A stretch of 64,000 nucleotides of DNA from Lachnospiraceae bacterium XPB1003. GTDB lineage: Bacteria > Bacillota > Clostridia > Lachnospirales > Lachnospiraceae. The stretch covers positions 1 to 64,000 of the forward strand of contig FMVK01000012.1 in NCBI GenBank assembly GCA_900102065.1, read 5' to 3'. The first letter of the stretch is position 1. Each line of letters starts with the position of its first letter. The notes under the pieces are model-generated. The model did no database searches and was not told the origin of the DNA. It worked only from the letters and a program-made list of their open reading frames with translations. This document shows, piece after piece, positions 42,466-50,322 of the stretch. The position numbers and the translations under genes are program-made.

Positions 42466-44454
42466 ATGAAAAACGTAACTTGGCACATCAGAAGCAGGAT
42501 AATCATTGTTGTCGTTGCTTTATTCGTCATCGCATCGGCACTTTTGGTTGCGCTAAATGCCGGAAGCATATCCGGTAATCTCCAAAAGTACGGGCAGACT
42601 GTTGTTGTGAAGGATGCGACCGGCAGTGCCAAAGCCATCGATGACTGGCTCACCATACAGGGAAATAACGTGTCACTGATGACCAAGACTCTTTCCGTTA
42701 TGGATTATGAGAACACGGGAGCGATCCAGGATTATATTGCTTCCTGTATGGCTGATAACTCGGCGGCTCTCATGTATTACGTATGTTATGACTACAATGG
42801 CGGTGTATTCGCGGCGGATCGTTCAAAGGTGGATCTTGATCCGACAACAAGAGGCTGGTGGAAAGATGCACAGGCTGCAGGGAAGCTTATTTATACCGAT
42901 CCCTATCAGGACTTTGCTACCGGTCAGATGATAGTTTCTGCATGTGTTCCCTATAAATGTGAAGGACATACCTGCGCGGTCCTTGCTGATATTTCTCTTG
43001 ATTCTCTTCTTTCAATAATGGACGGAATCTCTACGGATGCTTCTACAGAAAGCTTTCTGCTTTCCGCTGACGGCACTGTGGTCGCTCATCCCAACGCTGA
43101 GTTCAATCCCACAGAAAATTCTTTCACGGTTCTTTCTGATGTTGTATCCATCAATACAGATTCGACAGATGTACAGAAGATAAAGGATTATGACGGTGCT
43201 TCAAAATATGCTGTAGTTGCCAACATTCCTGCAACGGGCTGGAAACTCGGTGTTACGCAGCCGGTATCGGTAGTTAAGAGTGTAATCAATAAGGCGATAC
43301 TTGAAAGTCTGGTTATGGCGCTTATAATAATCGCCGTTTCAATATTCGTTCTGAGCAGACTGATCAACAGCCAGCTCGGTCAGTTAAATGGTCTTAGGGT
43401 CTTCATTAAGGATAAGGTCATCGGCAGAGAAAATGTAAAACTCATGCCCTCCGAATCAGAAGAGATCGGATATCTTATAGACGAGCTTGAAAACAGATTT
43501 CTTTCAACTATCAGAGAAACTTCAGAAGAATCTACCAGGATAGGTGAGGCTATCAAGAATACCGGCGCTAATGTGTCTTCGATGACAAGGAGCATAGAGA
43601 ACATCAGCGAGTCTGTTGGTCAGGTCAGCTGCAATACGGAAGAACAGTCGAAAAGCGTTGAAAGCATATCCGTATTGTCCGGAGAAGTTTCCAGAGCTGT
43701 TGATGCTCTTGCCTTAGAAACACAGGATATGGCAAGCAAAGCCGATGAGATAATCAGTTCCATAGATAAAACACTTCCTGAGATCATATCAAATAAGGAA
43801 CGTGCAGTGAGGATAACCGAAGAATCCAAGGCTAATCTTTCTGCGGCTATCGAAGATGCAAAGGTCATTGAAGAGATCGTTAACGTATCAAATACGATCA
43901 TGGGAATAGCAGACCAGACGAGCCTTCTTGCACTTAATGCATCGATAGAGGCTGCACGTGCAGGAGATGCAGGAAGAGGCTTCGCGGTTGTTGCTTCCGA
44001 GATAAATAGTCTCTCTGCTACAACCAATACAGAGGTTGAGAAGATCAATGACCTTACAAGCCGTGTTATGGAATCCACGAAGAAACTATCCGAAGAAAGT
44101 TCGAAGGTGATCGAGTTTCTTGAGAAAAATGTCATGCCTGATTATGAAGTGCTTTCCAGCCTTGCAAAGAACTATCAGGATGATGCTGCATTTTATGCAA
44201 ATGAATCAAGCACCATAGGAGCAAGCAGTGAGGAACTCTCAGCGTCAATAACGAACATAAACAGCCTGCTTGAGAACCTGAATGCTTCACAGCAGGAGTT
44301 AAATGCAACGATACAGAGTATTAATGCGAATGTACAGAATGTTACTTCCAATTCCGAAGATGCGGCCAAGGAAGTTCAGATGATAGAAGATCGTACAGAC
44401 AAACTGCTCGATACGGTAAGCACATTCCACATGGAGGCAGACAAAAAAAGCTGA
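42466..44454 (+). CDS. Methyl-accepting chemotaxis protein with Cache-type sensor
   Basis: A 662-residue chemoreceptor. Membrane segment 1 is at about 10-31, an extracellular double-Cache sensor at about 35-275 (with the [11 protein letters not shown] and [13 protein letters not shown] motifs of dCache domains), membrane segment 2 at about 282-302, then a short linker and the cytoplasmic signalling coiled coil. The conserved hairpin tip reads [19 protein letters not shown] followed by [17 protein letters not shown], as needed for CheA/CheW binding. No clear C-terminal CheR-binding pentapeptide. ATG 42466 follows a GCAGGGG site; the frame is open to 42400. The DPTTRGW-type Cache commonly binds amino acids or small organic acids. 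Confidence 0.93.
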   Translation: MKNVTWHIRSRIIIVVVALFVIASALLVALNAGSISGNLQKYGQTVVVKDATGSAKAIDDWLTIQGNNVSLMTKTLSVMDYENTGAIQDYIASCMADNSAALMYYVCYDYNGGVFAADRSKVDLDPTTRGWWKDAQAAGKLIYTDPYQDFATGQMIVSACVPYKCEGHTCAVLADISLDSLLSIMDGISTDASTESFLLSADGTVVAHPNAEFNPTENSFTVLSDVVSINTDSTDVQKIKDYDGASKYAVVANIPATGWKLGVTQPVSVVKSVINKAILESLVMALIIIAVSIFVLSRLINSQLGQLNGLRVFIKDKVIGRENVKLMPSESEEIGYLIDELENRFLSTIRETSEESTRIGEAIKNTGANVSSMTRSIENISESVGQVSCNTEEQSKSVESISVLSGEVSRAVDALALETQDMASKADEIISSIDKTLPEIISNKERAVRITEESKANLSAAIEDAKVIEEIVNVSNTIMGIADQTSLLALNASIEAARAGDAGRGFAVVASEINSLSATTNTEVEKINDLTSRVMESTKKLSEESSKVIEFLEKNVMPDYEVLSSLAKNYQDDAAFYANESSTIGASSEELSASITNINSLLENLNASQQELNATIQSINANVQNVTSNSEDAAKEVQMIEDRTDKLLDTVSTFHMEADKKS

Positions 44455-44501
44455 CATGTCATGATGTCGGATGTAAATGAAGGGTGATCCGGATTATTTT
44501 G

Positions 44502-44530
44502 GCGGAATCATGATACCGCAATAGTTTTTT
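44502..44530 (+). terminator. Possible terminator of the chemoreceptor gene
   Basis: GCGG (44502-44505) pairs with CCGC (44516-44519), with two inner pairs across an A-A mismatch, then ATAG and six T residues. Confidence 0.4.
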
Positions 44531-44549
44531 CCATTTATGCCATGATTTA

Positions 44550-44558
44550 TGGTACAAT
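44550..44558 (+). promoter_or_regulatory. Extended -10 promoter of the MarR-EAL unit
   Basis: TGGTACAAT; no good -35. The 90-base leader contains a hairpin CGAAGAG/CTCTTCG (44591-44597 with 44609-44615). Confidence 0.5.
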
Positions 44559-44655
44559 GGATATTGGGTTTGTCACCCGCGAATTTCCCGCGAAGAGTAT
44601 TGCTTTTTCTCTTCGTATTGGTGCCGGATATTTGGAATTTAAGAGAGGATAACGG

Positions 44656-45090
44656 ATGGCAGGAAAGAGAATAACTATAGGTATGATCGAGGAATTCTTT
44701 GTTGATGAACTCGATGGAGAAAGAGTATTCAGATCACTTGAACGTGCGGATTTCGTATTTTTACGCTGCATTAAGAAACTCAGTGAAGAGTCGGAAGACG
44801 GACGTGTCTACTTAAAAGAACTCGGAACGGCGATGGGAGTTACGATGCCGGAACTTTCACGAATGATCAATTCCATTCAGGATAAGGGATATGTATTGTG
44901 GAAGACGAGTGAAGATAAGACGAGAACTTACGTGCAGCTTACATCGCGTGCAAATCGTAAGATAGAGAAGGAACAGGAAGATATGCGTGAGGTCTTTAAC
45001 AAGATCAAGCGCGTGATCCCGCATGACGAGTTGGAGATAACGCTTGCTACGGTAAGGAAGATATCCGAAGTCATACGTGAAAAAGACTAA
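44656..45090 (+). CDS. MarR-type winged-helix regulator
   Basis: A 144-residue protein with a winged-helix core: VYLKELGTAMGVTMPELSRM (recognition helix region), INSIQDKGYVLWKTSEDKTRTYVQLT (wing). N- and C-terminal helices would dimerise, as in MarR. AGAGAGGA stands before ATG 44656. It is followed after 30 bases by an EAL-domain gene with its own ribosome site and no terminator, so the two probably form one transcription unit. Ligand and targets unknown. Confidence 0.82.
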   Translation: MAGKRITIGMIEEFFVDELDGERVFRSLERADFVFLRCIKKLSEESEDGRVYLKELGTAMGVTMPELSRMINSIQDKGYVLWKTSEDKTRTYVQLTSRANRKIEKEQEDMREVFNKIKRVIPHDELEITLATVRKISEVIREKD

Positions 45091-45120
45091 AAGGATTCTA
45101 AGGGGAATTGGGGTGTTACA

Positions 45121-46818
45121 ATGAGTCTTGATCAAATCGATGAGCATCAAGCGAGTGTTCTTTACGAATTGGTTCAGTGCATTAAGAATGAGAGTCGGGT
45201 TTCGGAGGTTGATTGTCCGGAGGATACCGAGATCGTTACAAAATTAGCAGAGCATTTAAATCTTGCTAAGATAACTGTAGTCGAGTACGCTTCGGTTTCG
45301 GATGAGAAGCTTGATAATCCTTCTGCGGTTTCGGAGACATTTGATAGCGGTAAGGAATGGTCCGAACCGGTCATACACAGAGAACTGCTGCAGGACAATT
45401 CGGTTGTTATCATAAAAGCATTTCCCAAAAAAGATATTGTTCTTTCGGATTTCGAACGTGAGATCCTGGAGATATTCTGTACAAATCTTTATATAGTCAA
45501 GAGCAGGATAAGACTTACAACTAAGCTGGTCAGAGCTGTTTTCTATGATCATCAGCTGGGGATCTACAGTTTCGCATACGGTGAGAAGATGATAAGCCAG
45601 GTGCTCCAGACCAGTGAATCATCCAAGTATGCGGTTGCATTTTTTAATCTGTTCAGATTTTCAAATGTTAATGAATTATTAGGGCGTCATCGCGCAGATG
45701 AAGCTATGCGTGCCTATGCCAGAGAGTTCCAAAAGCTCTTTACCGAGCCTGAGATCTTATGGCGAGTGGGCGGAGACAATTTCGGCGCACTCTTCAGGAA
45801 AGAGCACCTTGATTCATTCCTTGAATTGATACAGGGAAAAAGTATCCGTTACGGAAGGGGTACGGGTGAGAAACTGCTGATCTCGGCAACTGCGGGAATA
45901 TATCTTATCACCGAGAATACTGACAACCGTAGTCAGGTGATCGATTCCGCAATGGCCGCAATGGCATCCGCAAAATACGATCGTCATGTAAGATATGTTG
46001 TCTTTGACGAAGGGCTCGGCAAAGAACTTGAACATACAAGAAGGATAGAGTCGGGTTTTGATAAGACTGTCAGAAATCATGAGTATTATGCAAGATATCA
46101 GCCTAAGGTGTCTCTCGATGGAAACAGGCTTATAGGTGCAGAGGCTCTCTGCAGGTGGAAGCATGGGGATAAGGAAATACAGCCGTTTGAATTCATTCCT
46201 ATGCTTGAGAAATCCATAAGAATTTGTCAGCTGGATTTCTATATGCTTGATCATGTTTGCAGTGATATAGCGGGATGGATAAAAGAAGGCATAGAACCGG
46301 TAAAGGTTTCGGTGAATTTCTCGCGAAAGCACTTAAACGATGAGCATTTTGTGGAACGTATCATCTCCGTACTTGATAAGCATTCGGTTCCTCATGAGCT
46401 TATTTCCGTAGAGTTTACGGAGACCTCTTCGGAGGAGGATTATCAGAAACTTAAGAAAGTGATCTTTGAGCTTAAGGACAATAATATCGAAGCCGTTGTG
46501 GATGACTTCGGCATAGGTTATTCGTCTCTCAGTCTCATCGCGCAGGTTCCATTTAAGGAGCTTAAGATAGATAAGTTCTTTGTTGATAAGATCACTGATG
46601 AGAAGTCAAACAATACCATAATGATCCGTAACATCATCAATATGGCTCATGATATGAATATGATGTGTATAGCGGAAGGTGTTGAAAGTATCGAACAGAT
46701 CGAGGTTCTTAAGAGATACGGCTGTCTGAACGTTCAGGGATATTATTTTGATAAACCCCTTGAGAAAGAAGAGTTCAGGACAAGACTCTTATCCCCTGTC
46801 TATGATACTAAAAAGTGA
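45121..46818 (+). CDS. c-di-GMP phosphodiesterase: degenerate GGDEF plus EAL domain
   Basis: A 565-residue cytoplasmic protein. Residues 1-130 are an N-terminal sensor-like region of unknown type, 135-295 a GGDEF-fold domain with the site changed to VGGDNF (about 216-221), and 305-555 an EAL domain. The EAL catalytic set is present: EAL at about 341-343, Asn in SVNFSRKH, Glu in VEFTETS, DDFGIG (461-466), Lys in LKIDKFF and Glu in AEGVES. It should thus degrade c-di-GMP, with the GGDEF part at most binding GTP. Directly after the MarR-type gene. Confidence 0.92.
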   Translation: MSLDQIDEHQASVLYELVQCIKNESRVSEVDCPEDTEIVTKLAEHLNLAKITVVEYASVSDEKLDNPSAVSETFDSGKEWSEPVIHRELLQDNSVVIIKAFPKKDIVLSDFEREILEIFCTNLYIVKSRIRLTTKLVRAVFYDHQLGIYSFAYGEKMISQVLQTSESSKYAVAFFNLFRFSNVNELLGRHRADEAMRAYAREFQKLFTEPEILWRVGGDNFGALFRKEHLDSFLELIQGKSIRYGRGTGEKLLISATAGIYLITENTDNRSQVIDSAMAAMASAKYDRHVRYVVFDEGLGKELEHTRRIESGFDKTVRNHEYYARYQPKVSLDGNRLIGAEALCRWKHGDKEIQPFEFIPMLEKSIRICQLDFYMLDHVCSDIAGWIKEGIEPVKVSVNFSRKHLNDEHFVERIISVLDKHSVPHELISVEFTETSSEEDYQKLKKVIFELKDNNIEAVVDDFGIGYSSLSLIAQVPFKELKIDKFFVDKITDEKSNNTIMIRNIINMAHDMNMMCIAEGVESIEQIEVLKRYGCLNVQGYYFDKPLEKEEFRTRLLSPVYDTKK

Positions 46819-46836
46819 TTTTTTTCAAAGTTTAAC

Positions 46837-46865
46837 TTGCGTATTTTGTATGACTTATTTAAAAT
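46837..46865 (+). promoter_or_regulatory. Promoter of araD-rpe
   Basis: TTGCGT (46837-46842), 17-base spacer, TAAAAT (46860-46865). The -10 box is the left arm of a palindrome. Confidence 0.7.
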
Positions 46866-46872
46866 GATTTTA
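46860..46872 (+). promoter_or_regulatory. Candidate ROK operator at araD
   Basis: TAAAATGATTTTA, arms TAAAA/TTTTA. It overlaps the -10 box and resembles TAAAACTGTTTTA at 48336 and TAAAACTGCTTTA at 49574. Confidence 0.5.
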
Positions 46873-46905
46873 GTTAAGTCTTGCTAATCTGAAAGGAATC
46901 TGAAA

Positions 46906-47613
46906 ATGCTGGAATCTCTCAAGAAAAAAGTGTTTGAAGCAAATATACTGCTTCCGAAATATGGCCTCGTTACGTTTACATGGGGAAATGTTTCCGAGTA
47001 CGATCCGGAGACAAAGCTCTTTGTCATCAAGCCCAGCGGAGTTTCTTATGAGACCATGAAGCCTGAAGATATGGTTGTCATGGATCTGGAAGGAAACAGA
47101 GTTGAAGGTGAGCTTAATCCTTCATCGGATACTCCCACTCACCTTGAGATCTACAAGGCCTGGGGCGATAAGGTTAAGGGCGTTGTACATACACATTCAT
47201 CCTATGCAACAAGCTTTGCTCAGGCAGGAAGAGGGATACCCTGTTACGGAACGACACATGCCGATTATTTCTATGGCGAGATCCCCTGTGTCAGATGCCT
47301 GACAAAGGATGAGATAGAAGATGCATATGAAGAGAATACCGGACATCTTATAGTTAATGAATTTGCAGCAATGTCAAAGGATCCGGTGGCGGTACCTGCG
47401 GTACTCTGTAAGAATCATGGAGTGTTCGCATGGGGGAAGGATTCGATGGATGCGGTTCACAATTCGGTTGTTACCGAAGAGGTTGCCAAGATGGCACTGA
47501 GATGTGAGCTGATCAATCCGGATGTGAAACCGGCTCCCCAGGAATTACAGGATAAACATTATTACAGAAAACACGGCGCAAATGCTTACTACGGTCAGAA
47601 AGGCAGCAACTGA
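46906..47613 (+). CDS. araD: L-ribulose-5-phosphate 4-epimerase
   Basis: A 235-residue class II aldolase-fold enzyme, zinc-dependent, converting L-ribulose 5-phosphate to D-xylulose 5-phosphate. Motifs: TWGNVSEYDP, VIKPSGVSYE, SSDTPTHLEIYKA, zinc His pair VVHTHSSYAT, third His in the KNHGVFAWG segment, and HADYFYG. It is the last dedicated step of L-arabinose use. AAAGGAA precedes the ATG. The ribulokinase (araB) is not in the window, although an isomerase-family gene lies at 50323. Confidence 0.92.
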   Translation: MLESLKKKVFEANILLPKYGLVTFTWGNVSEYDPETKLFVIKPSGVSYETMKPEDMVVMDLEGNRVEGELNPSSDTPTHLEIYKAWGDKVKGVVHTHSSYATSFAQAGRGIPCYGTTHADYFYGEIPCVRCLTKDEIEDAYEENTGHLIVNEFAAMSKDPVAVPAVLCKNHGVFAWGKDSMDAVHNSVVTEEVAKMALRCELINPDVKPAPQELQDKHYYRKHGANAYYGQKGSN

Positions 47614-47617
47614 AGGT

Positions 47618-48280
47618 ATGAGGAGGATTATGGCACCGTCGATTCTTGCGGCGGATTTTAAGAATCTTGGACAGCAGATCAAAGCGTGTAAGGACGGCGG
47701 AGCTGAGTATCTCCATATTGATGTGATGGACGGTGTGTTCGTTCCTCAGATATCTTTCGGGATGCCTGTTATCAAATCTATTCGTCCGGCAACGGACCTG
47801 ATATTCGATGTACATCTTATGATAGTTGACCCGTTACGCTATATCGACGAATTCACAAGGTGCGGAGCGGATATCATAACTTTTCATTTGGAAGCGGCCG
47901 AAGATCCGCGGGCAGTGGCAGATGCCATTCATAATGCAGGTAAGAAATGCGGTATATCCATCAGACCCGGCACTCCGGTTGAAGATGTTTTTCCTTATGC
48001 GGATGTCTGCGACATGATACTTATCATGACGGTTGAACCCGGGTTCGGCGGGCAGAAGTTCATAGAAGCTTCATATGATCGCATAAGGACTCTCAGGAAG
48101 TATCTTGATGATAACGGACATGACAATGTCGATATAGAAGTTGACGGAGGCGTACGCCGCGAGAATCTCGAGAGCATACTGGCAGCAGGTGCCAACGTGA
48201 TCGTTGCGGGATCGGCTGTTTTTTCGGGCGATGTTAAGACTGACGTGGAGATACTGACAGCGGATTTTGCACGGGTATAA
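47618..48280 (+). CDS. rpe: Ribulose-phosphate 3-epimerase
   Basis: A 220-residue TIM-barrel epimerase linking ribulose 5-phosphate and xylulose 5-phosphate. Motifs: MAPSILAADFKNLG, HIDVMDGVFVPQISFG, DVHLMIVDP, LIMTVEPGFGGQKFI and EVDGGVRRENL. Two starts are possible, ATG 47618 and ATG 47630; the AGGAGG at 47621-47626 sits only three bases before the second, and only GAAGG lies before the first, so the start is uncertain. It follows araD by four bases and should be co-expressed, supplying the pentose-phosphate pathway during pentose growth. Confidence 0.95.
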   Translation: MRRIMAPSILAADFKNLGQQIKACKDGGAEYLHIDVMDGVFVPQISFGMPVIKSIRPATDLIFDVHLMIVDPLRYIDEFTRCGADIITFHLEAAEDPRAVADAIHNAGKKCGISIRPGTPVEDVFPYADVCDMILIMTVEPGFGGQKFIEASYDRIRTLRKYLDDNGHDNVDIEVDGGVRRENLESILAAGANVIVAGSAVFSGDVKTDVEILTADFARV

Positions 48281-48294
48281 GAACGATATATAAA

Positions 48295-48323
48295 TTGACA
48301 AATCTCATCAGAAGACGTAATCT
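48295..48323 (+). promoter_or_regulatory. Promoter of the ROK regulator gene
   Basis: TTGACA (48295-48300), 17-base spacer, TAATCT (48318-48323). Confidence 0.7.
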
Positions 48324-48333
48324 AAATTAGATT
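48319..48333 (+). promoter_or_regulatory. Palindrome overlapping the ROK gene -10 box
   Basis: AATCTAAATTAGATT, perfect 7-1-7 inverted repeat. I found no second copy in the window, so the binding protein is uncertain. Confidence 0.45.
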
Positions 48334-48335
48334 TA

Positions 48336-48348
48336 TAAAACTGTTTTA
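48336..48348 (+). promoter_or_regulatory. Candidate ROK auto-operator
   Basis: TAAAACTGTTTTA, perfect 6-1-6 inverted repeat, inside the 16-base block TTATAAAACTGTTTTA that recurs with one change upstream of the DUF4867-isomerase operon. Confidence 0.6.
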
Positions 48349-48384
48349 GTGAATTAAAGTTTATATTTTCGGGGAGAGTGCCTG

Positions 48385-49521
48385 ATGAGCAGACAGAATA
48401 ATATGACTGATGAAAGACGGAATGATACCAAGAACAGGATCTTCCGTCTTTTTTACGAGTCAAAGGTTCCGCTTAGCAAACAGCAGGCGGCCAATAAGAT
48501 AAGGTGTTCAATGCCGACTCTGTATAAGAATATGGGAGAGCTCCTTAACTTAGGCTATATCGAGGAGGCGGAGACTTTTGACCCCAGAGGCGGAAGACCT
48601 GCGATAGGTTATCGGGTAAATGCCGATTGTTTCTTTGCTATCGGAATTTCCATCTCGGCAAATCATCTGAGATTCCTTGCGGTGAATATCAAATATAAAG
48701 AGCTGGCTTACAGGAAGATCCGCACCGACATAAAGGACAAGGATGCATCCAAGCTTATGAGTGCCGAGCTGGAATCTTTCATTGACGACAATTCACTTGA
48801 TCGTGCAAAGCTTCTCGGCGTCGGTATAGTCATCCCGGGCGTTGTGGATTCCACAAGCGGATCCGTTCTTCATTCGCCGACACTCAGGACCAACAGATTA
48901 AGTCTTGATGAACTTAAGAAAAATATTAAGTATCCCGTATATTTCGGAAATGACAGCACCTGCGGCGGTATCGCCGAGATGTTATCCATGTCAATGGACC
49001 TGAGGGCCGGGAACTACGTATATCTCTTTTTGGAGAACGGAGTGGGAGGTTCGATATTCCATGACGGCAAGCCTTATATGGGAGATAACGGCAGGAGCGG
49101 AGAATTCGGACATATGTGCATCGTTCCTGACGGGAAGCCCTGCAACTGCGGCAAGAAGGGGTGCCTGGAAGCATATTGCAGCGCAATGCGTATCAGTACG
49201 GAGCTTGGCATCAGCACGGAAGAATTCTTCTCAGGCCTCGAAGAGGGCAATCCGAAATACAAACAGATATGGGAAGATGTGCTGGCAAAACTGGCGGTTG
49301 CCATCGACAATCTCAGGATGGCATTTGACTGTCCGGTGATAATCGGAGGATTCCTTTCGGGGTACGTGGAAAAGTATCTTTCCGAGTTAAAAGAGCTTGT
49401 CAGATCGAGGAGTATTTTCGACAGTGATGCTGACTATATCATCATAGAAAAGAACGGTGACAAGACAGGAATGACGGGGGCTGCAACATTTTTCATACAG
49501 CAGTTTATTGAATCGGTATAA
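48385..49521 (+). CDS. ROK-family transcriptional regulator (XylR/NagC type)
   Basis: A 378-residue ROK protein. Residues about 14-75 are a winged helix (SKQQAANKIRCSMPTLYKNM), the rest a sugar-kinase-like fold with LGVGIVIPGVVD, GNDSTCGGIAEM, ENGVGGSIFHDG and the ROK zinc motif GEFGHMCIV with CNCGKKGCLEAY. Such proteins repress sugar genes and respond to sugars such as xylose, glucose or GlcNAc-6-P. It lies between araD-rpe and the isomerase operon, all preceded by similar palindromes, so it is the likely local regulator. Ligand unproven; xylose or arabinose fits the context. Confidence 0.9.
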   Translation: MSRQNNMTDERRNDTKNRIFRLFYESKVPLSKQQAANKIRCSMPTLYKNMGELLNLGYIEEAETFDPRGGRPAIGYRVNADCFFAIGISISANHLRFLAVNIKYKELAYRKIRTDIKDKDASKLMSAELESFIDDNSLDRAKLLGVGIVIPGVVDSTSGSVLHSPTLRTNRLSLDELKKNIKYPVYFGNDSTCGGIAEMLSMSMDLRAGNYVYLFLENGVGGSIFHDGKPYMGDNGRSGEFGHMCIVPDGKPCNCGKKGCLEAYCSAMRISTELGISTEEFFSGLEEGNPKYKQIWEDVLAKLAVAIDNLRMAFDCPVIIGGFLSGYVEKYLSELKELVRSRSIFDSDADYIIIEKNGDKTGMTGAATFFIQQFIESV

Positions 49522-49545
49522 GTCCAAAAAACGCTTAAATTATCA

Positions 49546-49574
49546 TTGACCCGACTTTTACCAAATGATATTAT
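49546..49574 (+). promoter_or_regulatory. Promoter of the DUF4867-isomerase operon
   Basis: TTGACC (49546-49551), 17-base spacer, TG-A-TATTAT (49569-49574). Both boxes and the extended -10 are good. Confidence 0.8.
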
Positions 49575-49599
49575 AAAACTGCTTTATTTATCAAATAAA
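49574..49599 (+). promoter_or_regulatory. Operator region of the DUF4867-isomerase operon
   Basis: TAAAACTGCTTTA (49574-49586), one mismatch from the palindrome before the ROK gene, followed by an overlapping perfect 7-3-7 repeat, TTTATTT-ATC-AAATAAA (49583-49599). Both lie on the expected transcription start. Confidence 0.55.
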
Positions 49600-49634
49600 A
49601 CCTGTTTTTCAGGCATGTGCGAGAGGAGAAAAAG

Positions 49635-50270
49635 GTGAAGATTTATTCAGTTACAGATCCGGAATTCTGTGAATACGGAAGAATTGCAGACGGTTATGAC
49701 ACTGCGGAGATCGTAGAGGGACTTGAGAAATTCACTCCCTGCCCGGATGGCGTTGAGTATGTTGCAAAGGATCCCAAGATCCAGGAACTTGCAGCTGCCA
49801 AGAAGATTGCAACGGGGCTTTACGGTGGAAGACCTGCTCAGTTCGGATGGTGCAATGGACACAATACAAAGCTTAACTGTGTCGAGTATCACAGAGCAAG
49901 CGAGTTCAATCTCGGAACAGAGGATTTCATTCTCCTTCTTGCAAGAAGAGCGGAGATCGTTGACGGCAAGCTTGATGCTTCCAAGGTGAAGGCATTCCGC
50001 GTTCCCAAGGGAGTCCTTGTAGAAGTATTTGCCACCACTCTTCACTATGCACCCTGCCATACTGATAAGAATAAAGGATTCAGAGTCCTGGTTGTTCTTC
50101 CTGACGGAACAAACGGACCTAAGCCTGAGCTTCCTACAGATTCATGGGAAGACGGACTTTTATTTGCAGCTGACAAGTGGCTTATCGCTCATCCTGATGC
50201 TTCGGAAGTCAAGGCCGGAGCTTATGTGGGGATCACGGGTGAGAATATCGATATAGCAGACAGCATCTGA
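49635..50270 (+). CDS. DUF4867 family protein
   Basis: A 211-residue, soluble protein beginning MKIYSVTDPEFCEYG, the pattern of DUF4867, a family found in Clostridia beside sugar isomerase genes. A His/Glu-containing stretch (WCNGHNTKLNCVEYHRASEF) and late TTLHYAPCHTD could bind metal, as in cupin-type lyases or isomerases. I start at GTG 49635, preceded by GAGAGGAG; the open frame begins earlier at 49617. It is the first gene of a two-gene operon. Biochemical role unknown; a sugar epimerase or mutarotase role is only a guess. Confidence 0.75.
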   Translation: MKIYSVTDPEFCEYGRIADGYDTAEIVEGLEKFTPCPDGVEYVAKDPKIQELAAAKKIATGLYGGRPAQFGWCNGHNTKLNCVEYHRASEFNLGTEDFILLLARRAEIVDGKLDASKVKAFRVPKGVLVEVFATTLHYAPCHTDKNKGFRVLVVLPDGTNGPKPELPTDSWEDGLLFAADKWLIAHPDASEVKAGAYVGITGENIDIADSI

Positions 50271-50322
50271 ATCACTGATTCTCAATTATCAAAAACAAAG
50301 AAACACAAAGGAGAACAAGAAC

